Part shown: positions 15,601 to 24,561 of the stretch, one piece after another
Position numbering within the stretch: position 1 is the stretch's first letter
Layout of the letters: each line of letters begins with the position of its first letter
NCBI GenBank assembly: GCA_038501625.1
Contig: JAZAYU010001073.1
Span: 29,420 to 93,419, forward strand
Direction of reading: 5' to 3'
Length of the DNA stretch: 64,000 nucleotides
Source of the DNA: Corbicula japonica
Taxonomy: Eukaryota; Mollusca; Bivalvia; Venerida; Cyrenidae
The notes under the pieces: model-generated
What the model was told of the DNA's origin: nothing
Databases searched by the model: none
Seen by the model: only the letters and a program-made list of their open reading frames with translations
Made by a program: the position numbers and the translations under genes

Positions 15601-18600
15601 CGTTAAAATATTAATAAAGCAGGACCTACAAATTTCCAGATAACATATATTTCTTTTCGGCTTCCGAAAAACGTATTTGCTGTCACAAAACTTTCTATAT
15701 AGACAGACAGATCAGAAGTGTATTTTTTTATATGTTTTATCAATCTTAAAATAAGTGTTGATTTTCAGGCAATAAACAGAGCTGGTTTAAGTACACTTCC
15801 GCAGTTTCTGCCATTTACATGGGACAAATCACCGCCCATTGGGGGTCACGTTTTAGATGGACATTGGTCAAACCTAGTAAGCTAAAAATTCTTAATTCTC
15901 GTGTAAGATATAGTAAACACGTTGAAATGGTCAAAACATATTTTCCACTAGTTTTAGATCGACATAAATGCTGCTTTATAGTTCTTCTGTAACTTTTTTT
16001 TTTCAAATATTTTGTATCGCTATTGGTAGATTTTTTATACCGGCTGGTATAAGTTTGAACATTATTAGTCGCTCCTAGGATATGCATGTAACCCCTGCTT
16101 GAAATGTTACTAATTTTACCATTATTAATCGCTTGCAAGTCTTCTTTTCATCGAGTTTGACCAAAATATGATGGTATTTGCATTAAGTAAAAATTTTAAG
16201 AAATATCATTACATCTTGTTGGTACATCTTGTAACAAAGGTACCTTTTCGTATGCGTTTACGAGAGAAACACTCACTTCCTTGTCGAAGTAGATGTTTCT
16301 ATTTATTTTATCATTCGAACAGAAGGACGATGATTTCCAGACAGATCTGGGTTACATACAGGGACACTGGAAGGGATTTTCAGATCCGCATAGTGGAATA
16401 CGCTATTACAGAGTGGGGCTTGGAACTAAACCTTTTAATGACGATGTTGAAGCTATGGTAGACGTGGGGCTTCATTCTGGTTTGTTTTGAAAACGTCATA
16501 AAACTTTAAAATCTATACAACTTATTTATCTACTCGATATTTTTAAAATTTCAAAATTCTGTGAAAATTTTTTTTTAAATTTATGATAGCATAAAGGAAA
16601 AAGATATGCATCAAATTACATATCATGCAAAATGGATGACTGCTTTTAGTATAAGTATATTTATTTAAAGGTACAATGTTACTTCAATAATGGTTAAGCT
16701 TAAGAATATCTCCAAAAAGGGTGACACTCGTCTGTTTAAATTAGTCTGTTTATATTTTCGTTTACAAAATTGTGTGCTTTTTATCAATGATAATTTCCTG
16801 TAATTTGCATATTTAATGTTCAATATAGGATCTTCTCTCTTTGTTTTGCTGTGGTTCTTCTACGAGATCGGTTATATCATTCAGTGAACTAATTAGACAT
16901 CATTAGAATCATTTTGCTAAGCTAACAGATGCGCATATTTTATAGTGTTAGCGTTGGGTAAAAAATTATTGCCATCCATTGGAAATAGATGAAAAGGGAG
17001 CTTTTAAGACCCTCGAACACGACAAATATGAAAATATTGCAGGCTCGGTTTGATTGAACCTGTTATTTGAAACTGATAACCTGTACAATGAATGTTGATG
17101 AATTCGCTTTTGAATTTTCTGTTGAAGACATCTCTTGGAATAGAACCTTCCACACCGGACAGAAGCATTTCATAACTGTGGAAGCATGTAATGGAGCGGG
17201 TCTGTGCCAAATGTTATGTTCTGATGGTATAACACTTGACAACTCACCTCCAATCCACAGCGTCGTTCGGGTTGGGTCCTCAAGCGAGCATCAGAAGTTT
17301 CTTCCACATGGGTATATATTCCATGAATTTAATGTTTTAAAAGCAACTTTTACACTTATGTTTAACTTGCTTTTCTGCTCTTTTATTTTCCGTCATATGT
17401 AATAAGATTAGTTGATTTTATAAAATCCTATTGTAAATGAATCTGAAGTGTATTGGAAACGCATGCTTTTCATTTTTACACTTTTGTGGGCTGTATGGGG
17501 AGACAGACGTTGCTTATCAGTGAGTAAAGAAGAATAATTTTCGTTTATTCTCGGTGAAAAGTATGCCAAGTTGCAAATATTACTTTCAGATGTAATTTTT
17601 AATATATATATATAGATGATAGCAATCAAAAGCTAGTTCTCGATCATTTATGAATCTATTACCACTTCTTGAACCACGTAGAGCTACTACTAGCATATAC
17701 AAATGGTGTTTTTAAATTATTTTTGTCTATAAAATCTTTAAAAATATGTGAAACACATAAACAAAATATAGACAGACGCTCTAAGAGCGTGACACACAGC
17801 TTAAACGTTGTTATTCTATTATTCCGATGGAGCTGAGCCAAGATTATAATGGATGGACAACCTTTTTGACTAGTGCTCAAGGTTATAAAACTGAGCATGG
17901 AAACCAGTCTGAAATCTCAAGTATCCGATTGGCTGAAATGGCGACCAGTTGCTATTTCAGCCAATCAGATTAAGATTTCATAATGGCTTCCAATCTCAGT
18001 TTCTTAACCTACAGCCATGTTTGCTAGTTATTTTTATATGATTTGTCACTACTTACTTATAAAAAATCTCACTTGCATTTTCTATTGCTTTAAATAACTA
18101 AGTCAATAGTTGTTTTGATGAAAACTTTTTTACATTTTAAATGATTCCACGTATTTTGCAGTATGTCGTTGCACATACAATGGGCAGGTTTTGAAGACCC
18201 TCAGTCCGGTATCGACCATTACGAAACATGTTTAGGATATCAACCAAAGCTGTGTGACATTTTGCCATTTACTTCAAGTCTCCTAGAATCAAGTATCATT
18301 AAAACCAGGCTCAATCTACCTGCGGGAACAAATCTCTACGCCTCCGTGAAGGCCGTGAACAGAGTTGGAATGGAAATAGTGACAAGTTCAGACACGTTTC
18401 AAGTAGACGATACTCCTCCTTTGATTGTGCATAGGCCCTTCTTCATATCGGAATACAATGTATTTTCCGGGAAAACTGTACAGTGGGACAGATCAGTCCT
18501 CCGCCTGTCTTGGAAGTTTGTTGACAATGAAAGTAAAATTGTATCACACACAGTAGCCCTAAAGACCCACCATGACGGTCATACACCCTTGGAAAATATG

Positions 18601-21600
18601 CACGTCGCAGACATTGATAACCTTACTGTGACTTTTGACGAGAAAAACTGGCTTCATAATGGAGACCAATACTATGTTGTTGTGACAAGCTGTAATGCAG
18701 CAGGACTTTGCACATCTGCGGTGTCAGATAGTCTTCTAATCGATTCAACTCCGTCACATCTTGGAGGTTTTAAACCACCTCTAGAATGGAATAACTTCCT
18801 TGATACAAGTAACAGGACAAAATCGAATGTCAAACTAACGTGGTATGGCTTTATCGATGCCGAATCATTAGTAGATTCTTACTATTTGACAGTTAGTAAG
18901 AACTACAGTGGGTTTGAATTATCTAATGGTGCTGTGGAAATCAAAGCTTATAACAACAAAACTGAAAACACAGCGGTCATAACTCTTTCAGATTCACTAC
19001 ATCAAGACGATATGCTAATTTTATCCATATGGGCCACCAATTGTGCTGGCCTGAATACATCTGTGGCAAGGATTTCTGTTAACGCTTTAGTGTCATCTAA
19101 AACGAGACCACTTGAAAATGCAGCAGGAACATTGGAAATACAGAAACATTCATGTGACATTCATTTTTGCAACAAGGACTGTACATGTGCGATACTTGGT
19201 CAGCCGTGCAAGTCTAATATTAACTGCTCTCAACATACCACAAATCCTGCCTCTTCGGGTTTGCCTTTTGTACATGTGTACGGAGGTCTGCCTGATAACA
19301 TTAATCATATAACGGCTTCATCAGCTTGTATTGCAGCACATTGGGTTACAGATGGTGACGAGGTTTTAGTAGAAAGATACGAATGGAGTATGGGATTAAC
19401 CGGGCAACCAATTGGCGATGGAATCTTTGATCTGAAATCTGAAATACCCTGGAAAGACGTTGGAAAGAGAAAGCAAGCAGTATATTGCCTACCTTTTAAT
19501 TCAGGACTTCAGCACAACACTAACTATTCGGTATACGTAAAGGCGTGGTATTCATTCGATTCGTTTGCGGAGTTTGTTTCTGAACCGATTCTCATAGACC
19601 ACAGACCACCTCAGCTACGTAAAGGGAAGTACATCAAGGACTCTGACCTCTCATGCATAATGGACTACGACTTTATCGACTGGATGAATACAATAACTGC
19701 TTGCTGGGACGGTGTGTTTGTGGAAAGCCAGGGCAAAATAATACATTTCTCGGTATCACTTGGAACAACTATCAATGGTTTGTTTTTTTAATTTTTAATA
19801 CTTTTGTCTTCACCATTAATGTGAAAAACAGATAAGTCGATGCCAAATGAAACATATTTAAAAATACAGATAATTTTAAGCTAAATAGGACCATGTACAA
19901 GTTGTATTTCTGGATCTTAACAGTAAATATATCGGTCAGTTTTATACAAGGTTTCAGACTTGGACAATAAAAATTGTAATATGATTATTTCTATTATGAT
20001 TCTGTACTTCTAGGAAGTGATGTGTATTCACGAACAAATGTCGGTCTCACCACCAACATCACACTAACCAGTCTGAGTCTATCACACGGGACACGATACT
20101 ATTTTACGGTTACTGCATACAATGACGTGGGGATGCACTCGTCTATCAGCTCTGACGGTTTTGTGATAGATATGGACAGACCAGTCGCCGGTGTAGTTTT
20201 TAACACGGATAGACACACAGACACTCTCTACCAGGCTTCCAACACGTCATTCAGCACATCTTGGCATGGATTTGTGGACCAATTCTCCGGGATAAAGACT
20301 TACTACGTCACCGTCATTGAAAGTTCTGTCACAGATTATACCAACGTGACTTACACCAATGTTAACCTGCAAACGATGCACACATTTAAGAATCTTAAAC
20401 TTGAACATGGCCGATCATACGTTGCTCTCGTGAAAGCAGTTGACGCCGCTGGTCATGAAAGCGATGTCGTGCGATCAGGTGTGAAATCGATAGATGTCAC
20501 ACCACCATCGCCTTTTCAATGCGTGCACTTTGACGACATTACTTCTTATAATGGGAAATTTGCAGCCGTATCATTGACCCGAAATCTAACGAAGAACGTT
20601 TTGTATGTTTTAAGAGGTATTATCTCTGGAAGCGAGATTGAAGACGTCAATCCAATTTTGACAATAGGAAGATACAAACTTCGTTTGCCAGTTGCTGTAA
20701 ACCACAACGGAACGGTTGAATTTGAATATAATTTACTGTCACCATTTTCAGGTCCAAGTACCATTAACATTTCCACGCATGAGCAATTGCGGTCTGGGTC
20801 AAACTACAGTGCGAACATCGCCGTAGACATGTTCCAATGCACACAGAGGAGACCAGTAAATGACCAAACGAAAGCTTTAGTTGTTCAACAGATTGGATCT
20901 TCGAGGCTGGGTATTTCATGCTTTGTATCAGATGAAGAAAGTGCGTTATACAAGGTATGAATTCGCCATTGTATTGTATTACAATATTCTCGCAAAAGCC
21001 TTAGACCAAATTATTATGAGAAATCCACAGAAACGTCCATGTTATATTAACACGAATCATTTGCAGGCACGGCGATATGCTTGACAAGCATTAAATATTA
21101 GTATCATTGCGCTAAATACGTTCATAGCAGAAATCTTAAAGTAAGTCTAAAATACGGTGTTACATTTTTTTCCGGGTCACATTGACATGTACACAACATT
21201 CTGGATGTATTTCAAACCTGAATAAATCATTTACTACGTTTTCTTAGTTCCAGAAAATTTGTGCGATGTGTTAAACGATATTTCTCTTTCTGGCACTATT
21301 TTTGTCTTGGCGATATTTTCAGTGACTTTTGTTTCGTACCGAGGTCGTGGACATTTTGGTCAAACCTCCCATTAAATTATTATATGGTTATTAGATAAAA
21401 AATAATTTATTATTGAAACAGATATTACACTATCAATATAATACATTCCAAAATAGATCCAGATTGGTGCTGGCACGACACCAGGCGGGTTCCAAATCAA
21501 GGCGCTCTCAGATGTTCGTGGGAGAACAAGCAACATCATTGACGTGAACGTTGAACACGGAAACCAGGTTTACATCAGCGCTATAACTTACAACCATGCC

Positions 21601-23206
21601 GGGCTGAGGTCAATATTCCACGCATTGCCGGTCATTATCGATAAGACGCAACCTATTGTTAGAATCACCGATACAAATGTTACATGGTCTAATGATACGG
21701 AAGGAAGAACGACCGTAACTTCTAGGCTGATTGTCACGGACAGTGAAAGTGGAATCAAATACTGTATTTGTTCGTTAGGTAATTCAGTTCAATTTTAAAC
21801 ATTTCTGGTATGTTTTCGGCTTCGAATAATTTTAATTACATGCAGAGTTATGTCGTGTACTTACACACGTGTTTTACAGGTATAAAGAAATCCGGGCGTA
21901 CCAAATATAATCTTTCAGTAAAGTACATAATAGTCTTACTGATATAATATGATCAGCTTTAAACTTAAAGACAGCACAAACAAAAGTTTCTGAACAGTTT
22001 AAGATGTAACAATTCGATCGTTTAAAACTGATTTTAATAGACTCAGTTCGGAATAAGACATCTAGTATGTATCTTTTATATGAAACCTGAAGGGATGTAC
22101 GATCAGTGCAACCCAGAACCTGGTTCAAACTTCCTGGAACAATATGCATTGTATATACATTTGTGGCCATGTGTTTACATGTATCATATCATCAATGCTG
22201 TCTTTTACACTCTTAGTTTTGAAGGGAAGATGTGTTTTATGAATGTGCTATTCCTGATATTTCATGTTTTCAGGTCGAATGAAAGGCTCAGCAGATGTAA
22301 TGTCTTCTAGAGTGTCTGACTCGATAGAATCCTGTCTGTTTGAGAACCTGACATTACATCATGGGGACAGTCTGTATACAACTGTAAAGTGTATAAACAC
22401 CGTCGAATTGGCGACTGAAACCACGTCAGATAGAATCATAGTTTCTATCGATCAACCAGACACTTCTACGGCAGCAATCCGTGTGATACCGTCGGACAAA
22501 ATGGATATTGCAATTTCGAATTCTGTCCAAACTGGCCCATATGTGCTTACTGATGGTTCTCATGTACAGCTGGAATGGTCCGGCTTTCATGATATCTCCG
22601 GTATCGAATATTACGAATATCGCCTGATGTCAGAAAACCAATCGTTGACAGACTGGACTAACGCTGGAAAATATACAACAGTGGACATCAAAGGGGTGAA
22701 CTTGGCTTTCGGAAAATTCTTCACCGCAGACGTGCGCGCAGTCAACTCTGGGATGAATAAAAGCAGTTCCGTGTCCGTCAGATTTGTCAATTACAAAAAG
22801 GAACCTGTTTTGACTGGTAATTACATTTTAATTGAATTTAATGCTATGAAAAAAAAATTGTTTTTACCGATATTTCATATATTAAAGTACACATATTTAA
22901 GCAATGCAAACTTTATTTGTAGGGAAACCGGTGAATGTTTCTAGACGAGAAAACATAATTGAAATAGACTGGAGTGGAGTTTTCCGGCTAACTGACGGAC
23001 TTGGGGCTACCTTCGATCTATTAGTCGGCACCCGCCTTGGGTATGCTGACGTCATCGAGCTGCAGAAGATTTACGTCACACGTCATAGTATCAACGTACC
23101 ACGTTCTACGATCATTACGCAGAATGTCAATGAGCTCTTCATCGCCATCACGTGCATCTACAACACTGGCTTGTACACGATATACAGGACGAGTTATATA
23201 ATTTAA
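573..23206 (+). CDS. Large secreted multi-exon protein with EGF-like modules and ~17 FN3-like repeats
   Basis: I reconstruct 22 coding exons from open frames bounded by AG acceptors and GT donors. Every intron phase is compatible with the next exon and the total is 9,756 nt, 3,251 codons plus stop. Domain order: signal peptide (residues ~1-28), two Cys-rich/EGF-like modules (35-116), then ~17 Ig-fold repeats of ~100-150 residues. Each repeat has W-x-G-F-x-D-x-E-S-G-I, then a strand like G-x-x-Y-x-V-x-V-x-A-x-N-x-A-G-L, then (I/V)-D-x-(S/T)-P-P. That layout fits fibronectin type III-like sandwiches. N-glycosylation sequons are frequent. There is no transmembrane segment, so it is probably secreted, perhaps in matrix, mucus or haemolymph; that is inference. 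The family is not one I can name. A polyadenylation signal AATAAA sits at 23,747. Exons 1, 2 and 17 are the least certain; an insertion near exon 17 could have damaged the gene. Confidence 0.7.
730..771 (+). CDS. Exon 2: 42-nt linker exon finishing the signal peptide
   Basis: It follows the acceptor ATATTTCAG, is 14 codons long and phase 1-1. It extends the hydrophobic stretch (LLNAVGSF) before polar residues, so cleavage could fall near the V-G-S. The donor (GAAC|GTGCAT) is weak. Without this exon, joining exon 1 directly to exon 3 would create a TAG codon at the junction, which is the main argument for it. Confidence 0.35.
1055..1165 (+). repeat. Dispersed repeat R3, intronic copy
   Basis: Matches the reverse complement of 28,850-28,962 (GATTTCAAGCTTTAATATTC, TCTGTCATTGGTGTCAT, CTCAGAATTTTA). 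No coding potential. Confidence 0.55.
2089..2211 (+). CDS. Exon 3: cysteine-rich EGF-like module
   Basis: Exactly 123 nt, phase 1-1, with strong acceptor TATTTTCCAG and donor C|GTAAGT. It encodes about 41 residues with six cysteines (C-x5-C-x4-C-x7-C-x2-C-x16-C), a small disulphide-bonded module of EGF type. Symmetrical phase-1 exons of this kind are typical of shuffled extracellular modules. Confidence 0.65.
2529..3377. mobile_element. TA-flanked terminal-inverted-repeat element with ATGCGCTTAT arrays
   Basis: Both ends carry the same inverted sequence starting CTGTAGAATCTCGAAAATAA, flanked by TA on each side, the target-site signature of the Tc1/mariner group. Inside each end are clusters of a ~15-nt unit around ATGCGCTTATTTTCG, all in one orientation. 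No transposase frame is visible in the 849 bp, so it would be non-autonomous. It lies in the intron between exons 3 and 4. Confidence 0.6.
3971..4093 (+). CDS. Exon 4: EGF-like module
   Basis: Again exactly 123 nt and phase 1-1, bounded by TTTACTTCAG and T|GTAAGT. The product is an EGF-like module: CSFDTHTCWPGTCSNE is followed by a C-Q-C-A-S-G-F segment and a final cysteine. The equal length of exons 3 and 4 suggests tandem exon duplication followed by divergence. Confidence 0.65.
4394..4800 (+). pseudogene. Decayed mariner-type transposase C-terminus (intronic)
   Basis: The frame shows the mariner signature YSPDLAPCDFCLFPKLKEL followed, after stops, by an E-Y-F-E-G-L segment typical of the family's end. 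The second catalytic Asp is replaced by Val (S-H-V-N-A-S-A-H), while spacing to the third Asp still fits DD34D. Stop codons interrupt the frame near 4650 and 4670. A dead copy in the intron between exons 4 and 5. Confidence 0.75.
4888..5160 (+). CDS. Exon 5: spacer between EGF-like modules and repeats
   Basis: 273 nt, phase 1-1, acceptor TTATTATATACAG, donor GGCG|GTAATT. The first ~30 residues are polar with two cysteines; the rest reads like a beta-rich domain (F-D-M-Q-A-D-F-L-V-D-I-S). A second open frame across its first half is a shadow. Confidence 0.55.
5161..5989 (+). other. Intron between exons 5 and 6
   Basis: About 830 bp with no repeat or coding signal that I can support. The short open frames on the minus strand here show no recognisable motif. 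Confidence 0.4.
5990..6116 (+). CDS. Exon 6
   Basis: 127 nt, enters in phase 1 and leaves in phase 2. It encodes ~42 residues ending S-L-Q-N-G-E-R, the start of an FN3-like F strand (L-x-x-G-x-x-Y) completed in exon 7. Acceptor CCTTTTGTCAG, donor AAAG|GTACAT. Confidence 0.5.
6610..6835 (+). repeat. Dispersed repeat R1 with an internal duplication
   Basis: Two ~65-bp units are in tandem here (each GTAAATATT...GTGGGTAGT(T/A)ATATGCATTT), followed by a block reading AATCAAACCGAACCTGCAAT...TTTGTCGTGTTCG. The same block recurs at 7,568-7,630 (+), 17,008-17,066 (-), 43,200-43,345 (-) and more loosely at 44,140-44,470. Class unknown; it could be a SINE or MITE. Confidence 0.6.
7662..8817 (+). CDS. 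Exon 7: FN3-like repeats 1-2
   Basis: 1,156 nt, phase 2 in, phase 0 out; acceptor ATTGTTTACAG, donor CAACAG|GTATTG. It encodes residues ~250-635, with the repeat cores S-G-W-K-D-P...H-A-S-G-I-E and L-D-P-H-S-G-I. The open frame continues upstream of the acceptor into repeat R1, so translation from the upstream ATG at 7,534 is probably not real. Confidence 0.7.
9329..9563 (+). CDS. Exon 8: end of a repeat with D-D-S-P-P linker
   Basis: 235 nt, phase 0 to phase 1. The correct frame encodes a Cys-rich turn (CYCPDVGKCERY) and a strand pair N-Y-Y-F-T-I-K-V-T-N-N-A. It closes with the repeat linker V-D-D-S-P-P-E-P-G-V-V. The other open frames over the same bases are shadows. Confidence 0.65.
9564..10476 (+). 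other. Intron between exons 8 and 9
   Basis: About 910 bp, AT-rich. Its only clear content is the foldback MITE at 10,217-10,350; the 71-codon open frame near 9,876 has no recognisable motif. Confidence 0.4.
10217..10350. mobile_element. Foldback MITE, copy 1
   Basis: A ~134-bp near-palindrome: GGTTATGAAGCTGAGATTGG at the left pairs with AATGCTCAGTTTTATAACC at the right, and the centre GGCGACCAGTCGCC is itself palindromic. A second copy sits at 17,881-18,010 in another intron of the same gene. Confidence 0.65.
10477..11451 (+). CDS. Exon 9: FN3-like repeats incl. W-H-G-F-I-D-H-E-S-G-I
   Basis: 975 nt, phase 1-1, residues ~714-1038. It begins with the clearest repeat core (CWHGFIDHESGIREYRIGL). 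It then has S-D-G-I-T-R-D-V-S-P-P, a cysteine-containing insert (C-L-E-G...E-D-C-K-E-L-C), and a second linker I-D-E-T-P-P. Acceptor CTTTTCCATCAG, donor G|GTATGA. Confidence 0.75.
11745..13099 (+). CDS. Exon 10: two divergent FN3-like repeats and spacer
   Basis: 1,355 nt, phase 1 to 0, residues ~1039-1490. Two divergent cores are visible: V-Q-W-G-G-F-K-H-H-E near the start and G-W-Q-G-F-I-A-K-S-G-I at the end. Many N-x-S/T sequons. The open frame extends upstream of the acceptor TTTTTTCTAG through intron sequence, so the ATG at 11,660 should not be taken as a start. Confidence 0.7.
13431..13619 (+). CDS. Exon 11
   Basis: 189 nt, phase 0-0, between TCTGAATCAG and AAT|GTAAGT. It encodes the F-G hairpin of the preceding repeat (F-L-C-V-R-A-F-S-R-A-G-N-T-V) and a polar linker. 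Confidence 0.65.
13819..14335 (+). CDS. Exon 12: FN3-like repeat
   Basis: 517 nt, phase 0 to 1, residues ~1554-1725. Ends with S-N-G-F-I-I-D-S-T-P-P-S-S-G-L-V followed by the next repeat's core I-M-W-T-G-F-D-D-E-T. Acceptor TTTTGATAG, donor ATTG|GTAAAT. Confidence 0.7.
14498..14614 (+). CDS. Exon 13
   Basis: 117 nt, phase 1-1, supplying the middle of the repeat started in exon 12 and ending in E-I-Y-V-S-V-R before T-D-H-A-G-L in exon 14. Too short to stand out by open frame alone; acceptor TTTTGAAACAG and the less usual donor AGAT|GTGAGA fit the phases on both sides. Confidence 0.55.
14978..15285 (+). CDS. Exon 14: FN3-like repeat G-F-Q-D-H-E-S-G-I
   Basis: 308 nt, phase 1 to 0. Contains T-D-H-A-G-L-S, the linker V-D-T-S-P-P-S-Q-G-T-I and the core GFQDHESGIEHFTVEIG. 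Acceptor TGTTTTTTCAG, donor TTAAG|GTAAAT. Confidence 0.7.
15769..15876 (+). CDS. Exon 15: linker exon D-K-S-P-P
   Basis: 108 nt, phase 0-0. Translates as A-I-N-R-A-G-L-S, then the repeat linker W-D-K-S-P-P-I-G-G-H-V. The overlapping minus-strand frame at 15,815-16,138 is a shadow. Confidence 0.65.
16323..16479 (+). CDS. Exon 16: FN3-like repeat W-K-G-F-S-D-P-H-S-G-I
   Basis: 157 nt, phase 0 to 1. The correct frame reads GHWKGFSDPHSGIRYYRVGL. Ends at ATTCTG|GTTTGT in the middle of the repeat; exon 17 should supply the rest. Confidence 0.7.
17008..17066 (-). repeat. Dispersed repeat R1 copy at the 5' edge of exon 17
   Basis: CGAACACGACAAATATGAAA and GCAGGCTCGGTTTGATTGAA match the reverse complement of the R1 block at 6,770-6,830 and 7,568-7,630. 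The frame that continues into exon 17 has a TGA inside this repeat (17,055), so the repeat cannot be coding. Confidence 0.65.
17128..17311 (+). CDS. Exon 17 (5' boundary uncertain, may be damaged)
   Basis: The stretch from about 17,090 translates well as a repeat end (F-H-T-G-Q-K-H-F-I-T-V-E-A, C-N-G-A-G-L-C, L-D-N-S-P-P). The only AG between the in-frame stop at 17,055 and this region is TCTGTTGAAG at 17,127, which gives the right phase (1 in, 2 out). Coding-like residues continue upstream of that AG, suggesting the original acceptor was replaced by repeat R1. Donor CATGG|GTATAT is good. Confidence 0.5.
17881..18010. mobile_element. Foldback MITE, copy 2
   Basis: A ~130-bp near-palindrome beginning GGTTATAAAACTGAGCATGG and ending AATCTCAGTTTCTTAACC, clearly related to the copy at 10,217-10,350. 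Central arms ATTGGCTGAAATGGCGACC and GCTATTTCAGCCAAT pair with each other. Confidence 0.65.
18162..19777 (+). CDS. Exon 18: largest exon, five FN3-like repeat cores and a Cys cluster
   Basis: 1,616 nt, phase 2 to 1, residues ~2017-2555. Five repeat cores are visible: WAGFEDPQSGIDHY, L-S-W-K-F-V-D-N-E-S, L-T-W-Y-G-F-I-D-A-E-S, H-W-V-T-D-G-D-E and C-W-D-G-V-F-V-E-S. The linkers are V-D-D-T-P-P, I-D-S-T-P and I-D-H-R-P-P. Between the third and fourth repeats (about 19,150-19,235) lies a compact insert of seven cysteines (C-D-I-H-F-C-N-K-D-C-T-C ...), unlike the rest of the protein. Acceptor CGTATTTTGCAG. Confidence 0.75.
20014..20954 (+). CDS. Exon 19: FN3-like repeats
   Basis: 941 nt, phase 1 to 0, residues ~2556-2869. 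Contains G-T-R-Y-Y-F-T-V-T-A-Y-N-D-V-G, the linker I-D-M-D-R-P, the core S-W-H-G-F-V-D-Q-F-S-G-I-K, and I-D-V-T-P-P. Acceptor CTGTACTTCTAG, donor TACAAG|GTATGA. Confidence 0.75.
21457..21778 (+). CDS. Exon 20: FN3-like repeat
   Basis: 322 nt, phase 0 to 1. Reads Q-V-Y-I-S-A-I-T-Y-N-H-A-G-L-R-S, I-D-K-T-Q-P and I-V-T-D-S-E-S-G-I-K-Y. The acceptor CCAAAATAG is short of pyrimidines but is the only one giving the right phase. Confidence 0.7.
22274..22816 (+). CDS. Exon 21: FN3-like repeat
   Basis: 543 nt, phase 1-1, residues ~2977-3157. Core L-E-W-S-G-F-H-D-I-S-G-I-E-Y-Y; the F strand G-K-F-F-T-A-D-V-R-A-V-N-S follows. Acceptor TTCATGTTTTCAG, donor GACTG|GTAATT. Confidence 0.75.
22923..23206 (+). 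CDS. Exon 22: last coding exon with stop
   Basis: Begins after TTTATTTGTAG in phase 1 and runs 94 codons to TAA. Holds a final divergent repeat (I-D-W-S-G-V-F ... L-F-I-A-I-T-C-I-Y-N-T-G-L). No hydrophobic anchor or tail follows. I found no convincing later exon. Confidence 0.7.
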
Positions 23207-24544
23207 GGATGAAGCACTATTCAGTTATTTTCGTGTGTTCCCATTTTGTATGGGGAAAATACTTTTCATATCTTCACGTCGCAACACCAATTAAGTGCAT
23301 GTAAGGGTTTTCAACAATTTGCTCCAAGTCCCGGTTATTAAAAATGTCTAGCTTGTCTGCGAAATTTCAGTCCATAAACTGAAATATGTGAATACAAACC
23401 AGTAATTCACAGAGTTCAATTGTGTGTTACCAGCCACATAGCTTAATAGGAAAAAAACACAAGTTATTCGAATTGGTTTATTTAGCCTTGCTTGGATTTT
23501 CAAAACGTCTTATACATATGAATGTATTAGTAGTTATTTTTAAACGTTGACTTAAAAAAAATTTGTTTCTCTTTGTGCGTATCTATGTTTTGTTACTTTT
23601 GCTTATGATTGTTGGTTTCTATTCATAAAGGATTTGATCAAAACACTTAAATTGTTCCGTCCATTATCTTCTTCGTTTTCCTATTGCTTATTTCAAATAG
23701 TTTATTTATAAGCAGTTTTTTCTTCTTTTATATGACTAAGCTTCTAAATAAAAATTACTCTTATGACTATTGTCGTTTTGTTTTTGAAACGTGTAACGTG
23801 CCCCGAGCGGAAGTCACATAAAACAGACTATTTGTCTCAGTCTATATATATAGTTTTTCACTCAAAATGATTGGAGATATGTCCGAGCGATGAATATTGT
23901 TTAAAAACAGTATAATCAATTTTCCCAGAGCTACTTTGCTCCAAAATGATTACAGTGATTTCAGAAATGATTGGCTTTAAACACAACAATAGAATTAAGA
24001 ATCAGCTGAACATATGAAAATTATCTCCAGGACAATGGAACACCTGGGCAAAATAACTGATCTTGAACTCAATTCCCAAACACTCTTCGTGAACAAAATC
24101 AGTCCGAAAAAAAAACAATCTCACACTTACTTCCAGCAAACTCTCAGCGCATACGCTAAGCAATAAAATATAAAGATCATTCATTCCAGACAATGATGGT
24201 TCGAACCAAAAGTTTCAACACACAATAACACTCTTACAACAATCATATCTGAACACTTAAACTTTCAAACAATGCTCAACAAAGTCATGAACAAATCACA
24301 ATCAAAACAAACATCAAGCAAAACACCTTCAAACATACCCTCAACACTAAAACGCTGCTGAACGATAGTGTCTCAGACTTATGTGATATCCCGAGGATAC
24401 GAGAACCTCTTCGTCAGCAATAGCCTGACAACACTAACTAACCTAAAACCTATCCTCAACACCTACTCTGAAACTACCTGAGGGACAGAAGTGTCTCAGA
24501 CGCATGTGTTTTCAGCAATTGTCTGAAGGCACTATCTAGAAACC
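23207..24544. other. 3' UTR and intergenic sequence
   Basis: AT-rich. A polyadenylation signal AATAAA at 23,747-23,752 is a plausible end for the FN3-like gene, giving a 3' UTR of ~550 nt. From 24,000 to 24,540 the + strand is strongly A/C-biased, with two loosely similar AGTGTCTCAGAC segments near 24,370 and 24,492. No gene recognised. Confidence 0.35.
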
Positions 24545-24561
24545 CTACCCTCTATATCTAT

